Source: Salegentibacter sp. Hel_I_6
GTDB lineage: Bacteria; Bacteroidota; Bacteroidia; Flavobacteriales; Flavobacteriaceae
NCBI RefSeq assembly: GCF_000745315.1
Contig: NZ_JQNQ01000001.1
Coordinates: forward strand, 1,550,001-1,614,000
DNA: 64,000 nt
Direction of reading: 5' to 3'
Made by a program: the position numbers and the translations under genes. The notes beneath the pieces are model-generated. The model did not search any database and had not been told where the DNA came from. It was given only the letters and a program-made list of their open reading frames with translations. The stretch's first letter is position 1. Every line of letters begins with the position of its first letter. Positions 60,192 through 64,000 of the stretch are shown piece by piece.

Positions 60192-61004
60192 ATGATAAAA
60201 GAACTAAAAGAATCTACCAATTATCTTATTTCCCAAGGATTTGACTCCCCTGAGATAGGCGTGATCCTGGGTACAGGACTTGGAAAACTGGGAGAAGAAA
60301 TCGAAATAATAGCAGAAGCAAGCTATAATGATATTCCACATTTCCCAACTGCCACAGTAGAATTTCATAAAGGGAAACTCATTTTTGGAATTTTAGAAGG
60401 CAAAAAAGTAGTCGTAATGCAAGGCCGATTTCATCATTACGAGGGCTATTCTTTACAGGAGGTAACTTATCCCGTACGAGTTATGAAAATGCTCGGGATT
60501 AAAAAATTATTGGTGAGCAATGCCTCTGGATCAATCAACCTCGACTATAAAAAAGGAGAGTTAATGCTTATTGATGACCACATTAACCTACTGGGAGATT
60601 CGCCTTTAGCTTTTAACGGGGTAGAAAAATTAGGCGAGCGCTTTTTGGATATGAGTCGGCCTTATAATGCCGAAATGAATGCAATTCTAAAAGATTCAGC
60701 AAAGAAAAATAATATTGTATTACATACAGGAGTTTATGCTTCGGTATTGGGACCTCAACTGGAAACCCGTGCAGAATATAGAATGCTTAAAATAATTGGT
60801 GCCGATGCAGTAGGTATGAGCACAGTTCCCGAAATTATCGTGGCCAATCATTTAAAACTACCCGTTTCGGCTATTTCTGTAATTACAGATGAAGGCGACC
60901 CCGATAACCTAAAACCGGTAAATATTGACGAAATTATCGCAATGGCCGAAAAAGCAGAACCAAATATGATTAAGCTTTTTAAGGAAGTAGTGAAATCTGT
61001 TTAA
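60192..61004 (+). CDS. Purine nucleoside phosphorylase (trimeric PNP family), arsenosugar operon
   Basis: The 270-residue product is a class I PNP: I-L-G-T-G-L-G near 24-30, G-R-F-H-H-Y-E-G-Y near 77-85, N-A-S-G-S-I near 109-114, Q-L-E-T-R-A-E-Y (catalytic Glu near 194), and G-M-S-T-V-P-E near 211-217. The residue that contacts the base in mammalian PNP (Asn in S-L-I-T-N) is Asp here (S-V-I-T-D, about 230-234). Engineering work on human PNP showed that Asn to Asp there favours adenine nucleosides. That suits cleavage of adenine from the ArsS product. It lies 3 bases after the glycosyltransferase and 6 before the FAD gene. Confidence 0.92.
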   Translation: MIKELKESTNYLISQGFDSPEIGVILGTGLGKLGEEIEIIAEASYNDIPHFPTATVEFHKGKLIFGILEGKKVVVMQGRFHHYEGYSLQEVTYPVRVMKMLGIKKLLVSNASGSINLDYKKGELMLIDDHINLLGDSPLAFNGVEKLGERFLDMSRPYNAEMNAILKDSAKKNNIVLHTGVYASVLGPQLETRAEYRMLKIIGADAVGMSTVPEIIVANHLKLPVSAISVITDEGDPDNLKPVNIDEIIAMAEKAEPNMIKLFKEVVKSV

Positions 61005-61010
61005 ACCGGT

Positions 61011-62297
61011 ATGGAACACATCGTTATTATAGGAAATGGGATTTCAGGAATTACCTGTGCGCGGCATATCAGGAAAAATTCCGACGCAAAAATTACCGTA
61101 ATTTCTGCGGAAAGCGAGTATTTCTTTTCCCGTACCGCCCTGATGTATGTGTATATGGGCCATATGAAATGGAATCACCTAAAACCTTATGAAGACTGGT
61201 TTTGGGAAAAAAACCGCATTGAACTTAAAACTGGTTTTGTTGAAAAAATTGATTTTGAAGAAAAAATGCTTCATTTTTCTTCGGAAGAAATGATGAATTA
61301 TGACAAACTGGTTTTGGCAACGGGTTCGGTTTATAATAAATTCGGTTGGGAAGGTCAGGATTTAAAGGGTGTTCAGGGATTGGTTTCTAAACAGGATCTG
61401 GAGCTGCTGGAGAAAAACACCAAAAATTGCAAAAAAGCAGTAATTATTGGCGGCGGACTTATTGGCGTAGAACTCGCCGAAATGCTCAAAACCCGAAATA
61501 TTGAAGTTACTTTCCTGATTCGGGAAGAAGCTTTTTGGCATAATGTCCTGCCCATCCAGGATGCTGAAATGATCTCTAAACATATCAAATCCCACGGCGT
61601 AGATCTTAGAGAGAAAACAGAACTGGATAAGATTGTTGCGAATGAAAATGGAAGAGTTAAATCTATAATCATAAATTCCGGAGAAGAAATTGAATGCCAC
61701 CTGGTTGGGCTTTGCACTGGCGTTAGACCAAATATAGATTTTCTTAAAAATTCGCATCTGGAAACCGATAAGGGAATTCTGGTAGATACATTCCTACAAA
61801 CCAATATCAAAGATGTTTATGCTATTGGCGATTGTGCACAATTAAAGCAGCCATTATCCCATCGCAAACCTATTGAAGCTGTTTGGTATGCCGGCCGTAT
61901 GATGGGAGAAGCCCTGGCGCAAACTTTAACCGGAAATAAAATGCCCTACAAACCCGGAAACTGGTTTAATTCGGCTAAATTCTTCGATATTGAATATCAA
62001 ACTTACGGCAATGTTTCAGCAAAACCGGGCGATGACGAAATGCATTTTCATTGGCAGCATAAAGATAATACCAAAGCAATTACTATCGCTTTTGATGCGA
62101 ATTCAAATAAATTCCTGGGAATAAACACTTTTGGAATCAGAATGCGCCATTCAGTTTTCGATCAATGGCTTAATGAAAACCGAAAAATAAATCACGTGTT
62201 GGCCAATTTAAAACAAGCCAATTTTGATCCCGAATTTTACACTCGTTACGAGAAAGACATTTTTAAAAGTTTTAAAGAGAATCTAAAGAAAGCATGA
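61011..62297 (+). CDS. NAD(P)/FAD-dependent oxidoreductase of the arsenosugar operon
   Basis: A 428-residue pyridine-nucleotide-disulfide-type flavoprotein with an N-terminal FAD motif G-N-G-I-S-G-I-T (about 7-14), a second dinucleotide motif I-I-G-G-G-L-I-G-V-E (about 144-153) and the FAD-ribityl segment Y-A-I-G-D-C-A (about 271-277). There is no redox disulfide, so it resembles NirB/rubredoxin-reductase-like NAD(P)H oxidoreductases. The C-terminal part (about 330-428) is not a standard domain I can name. It overlaps the next gene by four bases (ATGA) and probably hands electrons to that iron-sulfur membrane protein. Confidence 0.88.
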   Translation: MEHIVIIGNGISGITCARHIRKNSDAKITVISAESEYFFSRTALMYVYMGHMKWNHLKPYEDWFWEKNRIELKTGFVEKIDFEEKMLHFSSEEMMNYDKLVLATGSVYNKFGWEGQDLKGVQGLVSKQDLELLEKNTKNCKKAVIIGGGLIGVELAEMLKTRNIEVTFLIREEAFWHNVLPIQDAEMISKHIKSHGVDLREKTELDKIVANENGRVKSIIINSGEEIECHLVGLCTGVRPNIDFLKNSHLETDKGILVDTFLQTNIKDVYAIGDCAQLKQPLSHRKPIEAVWYAGRMMGEALAQTLTGNKMPYKPGNWFNSAKFFDIEYQTYGNVSAKPGDDEMHFHWQHKDNTKAITIAFDANSNKFLGINTFGIRMRHSVFDQWLNENRKINHVLANLKQANFDPEFYTRYEKDIFKSFKENLKKA

Positions 62298-63877
62298 GCA
62301 AACTAGAACATAACATGTCTCTTACGGCAGAAGCACCGGCAAAACTTTCTACCACGCAAAGACTGGCCAGCGGTATTGGTTTGGTTGGCCTTTTTATCTT
62401 AGTTCTTGCTGTCGCCAATGTGAATTTCCCAAATAAAACTTTATTCCTAAGTTTATCCTTAGGACTTATCGCAGCTGGTACTATAATTTTTGCAAACGAT
62501 CTCTATCTAGGGAAACACGAAGGAATAAAGAATGATGGTGTTTGGTTTAAATCGCTTACCGGTCGTGGGTTTTGGGCCTGGATTCTGGGAATTACGCTCA
62601 CGCTTTTTTATATAGTTTTATATTGGTATCCACAATATTTAGGATTAAATGCCGATGGCGAAAACACCGGTATCATCTCACTTTTTGATCCGTTAAGCCA
62701 ATTCATTAGCGGAAATCCTGCTAGTCAGTGGTTCGTTTACGGTACGCTTTATACGCTGGCTATTCTAATTTTCGGCTATAAATTTATTCTCAAATATCGC
62801 AATAATCGATATGAAGTAATTCGCACTTTCTCTGTGATGTTCTTTCAGTTAGGTTTTGCATTTCTACTTCCCGAAATTTTAATTCGGTTAAATCAGCCCT
62901 ATTATAATCCCGCTAATATCTGGCCTCTTAACTACGATTTGTTTACCGATTATAAGATCAACGAATTCCTTTCGGCAGGCAATGTTGGAGTAATTATGCT
63001 AGCTTTTGGTTTGATCTCCATTTTTGTAATCACTCCAATTTTAACTTATAAATACGGTAAACGTTGGTATTGCAGCTGGGTTTGTGGCTGTGGCGGTCTC
63101 GCAGAAACCGCCGGCGATCCTTATCGCCAACTTTCGAATAAATCTCAATATGCGTGGAAAATTGAACGCTGGGTAATTCATAGTGTTTTAGTTTTTGTTA
63201 CCGTAATGACTATCGCGGTTTTATATTCATTTTTAGGCGACAGCGCCAATGACTTCTGGCTTACCAAAGACGTTTTCCTTTGGGGCACGGCTGGTTTCCT
63301 TACTTTACTTTTTGCCGTAATTATGATCTTTAAACGTAAAGAATTGGCGCAGGATGCTAAATATGGTGCGATTGGTTATTTAGTGGTGATCTTGTCAATA
63401 ATAAGCCTCAATTATTTCAGCGGAAATGGAAACATCTTTTCCTTCGGCGGTTACCAGCTTAGGGAATGGTATGGCTTTCTGATTGGCGCCGCATTTTCAG
63501 GTGTAATCGGAGTAGGCTTTTACCCGATATTTGGAAGTCGCGTTTGGTGCCGGTACGGTTGCCCAATGGCAGCGATCTTAGGAATGCAGCAACGCCTTTT
63601 TTCCAGGTTCAGAATCACAACAAATGGTGGCCAATGTATTTCCTGCGGAAATTGCTCTACCTATTGCGAAATGGGAATTGATGTTCGCGCTTATGCTCAA
63701 AAAGGAGAAAATATTGTGCGTTCCAGTTGCGTTGGCTGCGGAATCTGCTCGGCAGTTTGCCCACGTGGCGTTTTAAAACTTGAAAATGACGATATGGACG
63801 GACGCATAAATTCTGAAGAAGTGATGTTGGGAAATGATGTAGATCTAATGGATCTGGTAAACCAGAAATCGAAGTAA
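62294..63877 (+). CDS. NosR/NapH-like membrane [4Fe-4S] protein of the arsenosugar operon
   Basis: The 527-residue protein has about ten membrane helices and NosR/NapH/CcoG-like Cys motifs: C-S-W-V-C-G-C-G (about 260-267) and W-C-R-Y-G-C-P-M-A (about 417-425). Two [4Fe-4S] ferredoxin clusters follow (C-I-S-C-G-N-C-S-T-Y-C and C-V-G-C-G-I-C-S-A-V-C-P, about 447-492). It could pass electrons between NAD(P)H (through the FAD protein) or quinol and a periplasmic or cytoplasmic arsenic reductase step. The ferredoxin-type end is cytosolic in this topology. The next gene starts immediately at 63878. Its reaction in arsenosugar synthesis is unknown. Confidence 0.9.
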   Translation: MSKLEHNMSLTAEAPAKLSTTQRLASGIGLVGLFILVLAVANVNFPNKTLFLSLSLGLIAAGTIIFANDLYLGKHEGIKNDGVWFKSLTGRGFWAWILGITLTLFYIVLYWYPQYLGLNADGENTGIISLFDPLSQFISGNPASQWFVYGTLYTLAILIFGYKFILKYRNNRYEVIRTFSVMFFQLGFAFLLPEILIRLNQPYYNPANIWPLNYDLFTDYKINEFLSAGNVGVIMLAFGLISIFVITPILTYKYGKRWYCSWVCGCGGLAETAGDPYRQLSNKSQYAWKIERWVIHSVLVFVTVMTIAVLYSFLGDSANDFWLTKDVFLWGTAGFLTLLFAVIMIFKRKELAQDAKYGAIGYLVVILSIISLNYFSGNGNIFSFGGYQLREWYGFLIGAAFSGVIGVGFYPIFGSRVWCRYGCPMAAILGMQQRLFSRFRITTNGGQCISCGNCSTYCEMGIDVRAYAQKGENIVRSSCVGCGICSAVCPRGVLKLENDDMDGRINSEEVMLGNDVDLMDLVNQKSK

Positions 63878-64000
63878 ATGCCGCAAAAAAAACACGCAAG
63901 TCGGGGCAGAAGAACGAAATACGAATCAGAAAACAATCCCCTTAATGAAGCTAAACTTCAAGGAATTATAATAAAAGTTATTATTCCGGCTTATAACGAA
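63878..64000 (+). CDS. GT2-family glycosyltransferase of the arsenosugar operon (TIGR04283-like), cut by window edge
   Basis: ATG at 63878 directly follows the stop of the membrane iron-sulfur gene. Forty-one codons are visible: a basic N-terminal stretch (R-G-R-R-T-K) then I-I-I-K-V-I-I-P-A-Y-N-E, the opening strand of a GT2/GT-A fold with its nucleotide-sugar-binding loop. Gene order matches arsenosugar clusters that carry the TIGR04283 glycosyltransferase. The N-terminal 30 residues are longer than usual, and a start nearer the conserved strand is possible. Confidence 0.75.
   Translation, partial: MPQKKHASRGRRTKYESENNPLNEAKLQGIIIKVIIPAYNE

Overview
The window looks like a chromosomal segment of a marine or halophilic Flavobacteriaceae bacterium, of the Gramella/Salegentibacter/Zunongwangia type. 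The reasons are the complete type IX secretion/gliding core gldKLMN beside topA, GLPGLI-family proteins, DUF6660 and DUF983 proteins, a Bacteroidota-type promoter (TTTG-N20-TATCTTTG) upstream of miaB, low-GC DNA, and an arsenosugar gene set of the Bacteroidota kind. The genus is inference from gene content; no database was searched.

Region 1 (1-17.9 kb) is a unidirectional (minus strand) metal and ion homeostasis block of about 18 genes. In transcription order: DUF6660 protein, a CzcA RND pump fused to its own TolC-like outer-membrane factor, CzcB adaptor, a PII-like protein, a Fur-family regulator, a SpoIIAA-like protein, a tiny SHOCT-like ORF, a membrane AlbA_2/Schlafen-fold protein, a double zinc ribbon, bestrophin, MgtC, a P1B-4-type metal ATPase, a second Fur regulator, dihydrolipoamide dehydrogenase, NhaA, a shortened CDF transporter with an N-terminal HMA-like domain, LspA, and a CaCA exchanger cut by the window edge. 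It lies on the 3' side of an initiator tRNA-Met gene, with a 24-bp perfect palindrome and a tandem 10-bp repeat between them. No integrase is visible.

Region 2 (18.2-27.8 kb): tRNA-fMet, a CPXCG zinc-ribbon protein, an HAE1-type RND efflux operon (MFP, RND, TolC) whose RND gene is interrupted by one in-frame amber codon, an ABC-F ATPase, a DUF983 protein and a DAO-type FAD oxidoreductase.

Region 3 (27.8-37.7 kb): gldK-gldL-gldM-gldN, then (upstream) an arginase-fold protein that has lost most metal ligands, topA, and a beta-propeller lipoprotein. Region 4 (37.8-44.6 kb, plus strand): miaB, a receiver-less sigma-54 activator, lptE, a TPR-like protein, secG, groES and groEL.

Region 5 (44.7-57.5 kb) is accessory: an AHSA1 protein, a small lipoprotein, a TonB-receptor-like barrel with four tandem GLPGLI paralogs, a two-subunit periplasmic molybdenum hydroxylase, an SLC13 anion transporter and an AraC regulator. 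Region 6 (57.8-64 kb, plus strand) is an arsenosugar biosynthesis operon: AhpD-like protein, ArsS radical SAM enzyme, TIGR04282 glycosyltransferase, purine nucleoside phosphorylase, FAD oxidoreductase, a NosR/NapH-like membrane iron-sulfur protein and the start of a GT2 glycosyltransferase. ArsM is not in the window.

The best leads are the extra redox genes and the Asp-for-Asn phosphorylase in the arsenosugar operon, the dead arginase beside the gliding motor genes, the four-copy GLPGLI array with its barrel, and the altered metal-site residues repeated across the metal island.
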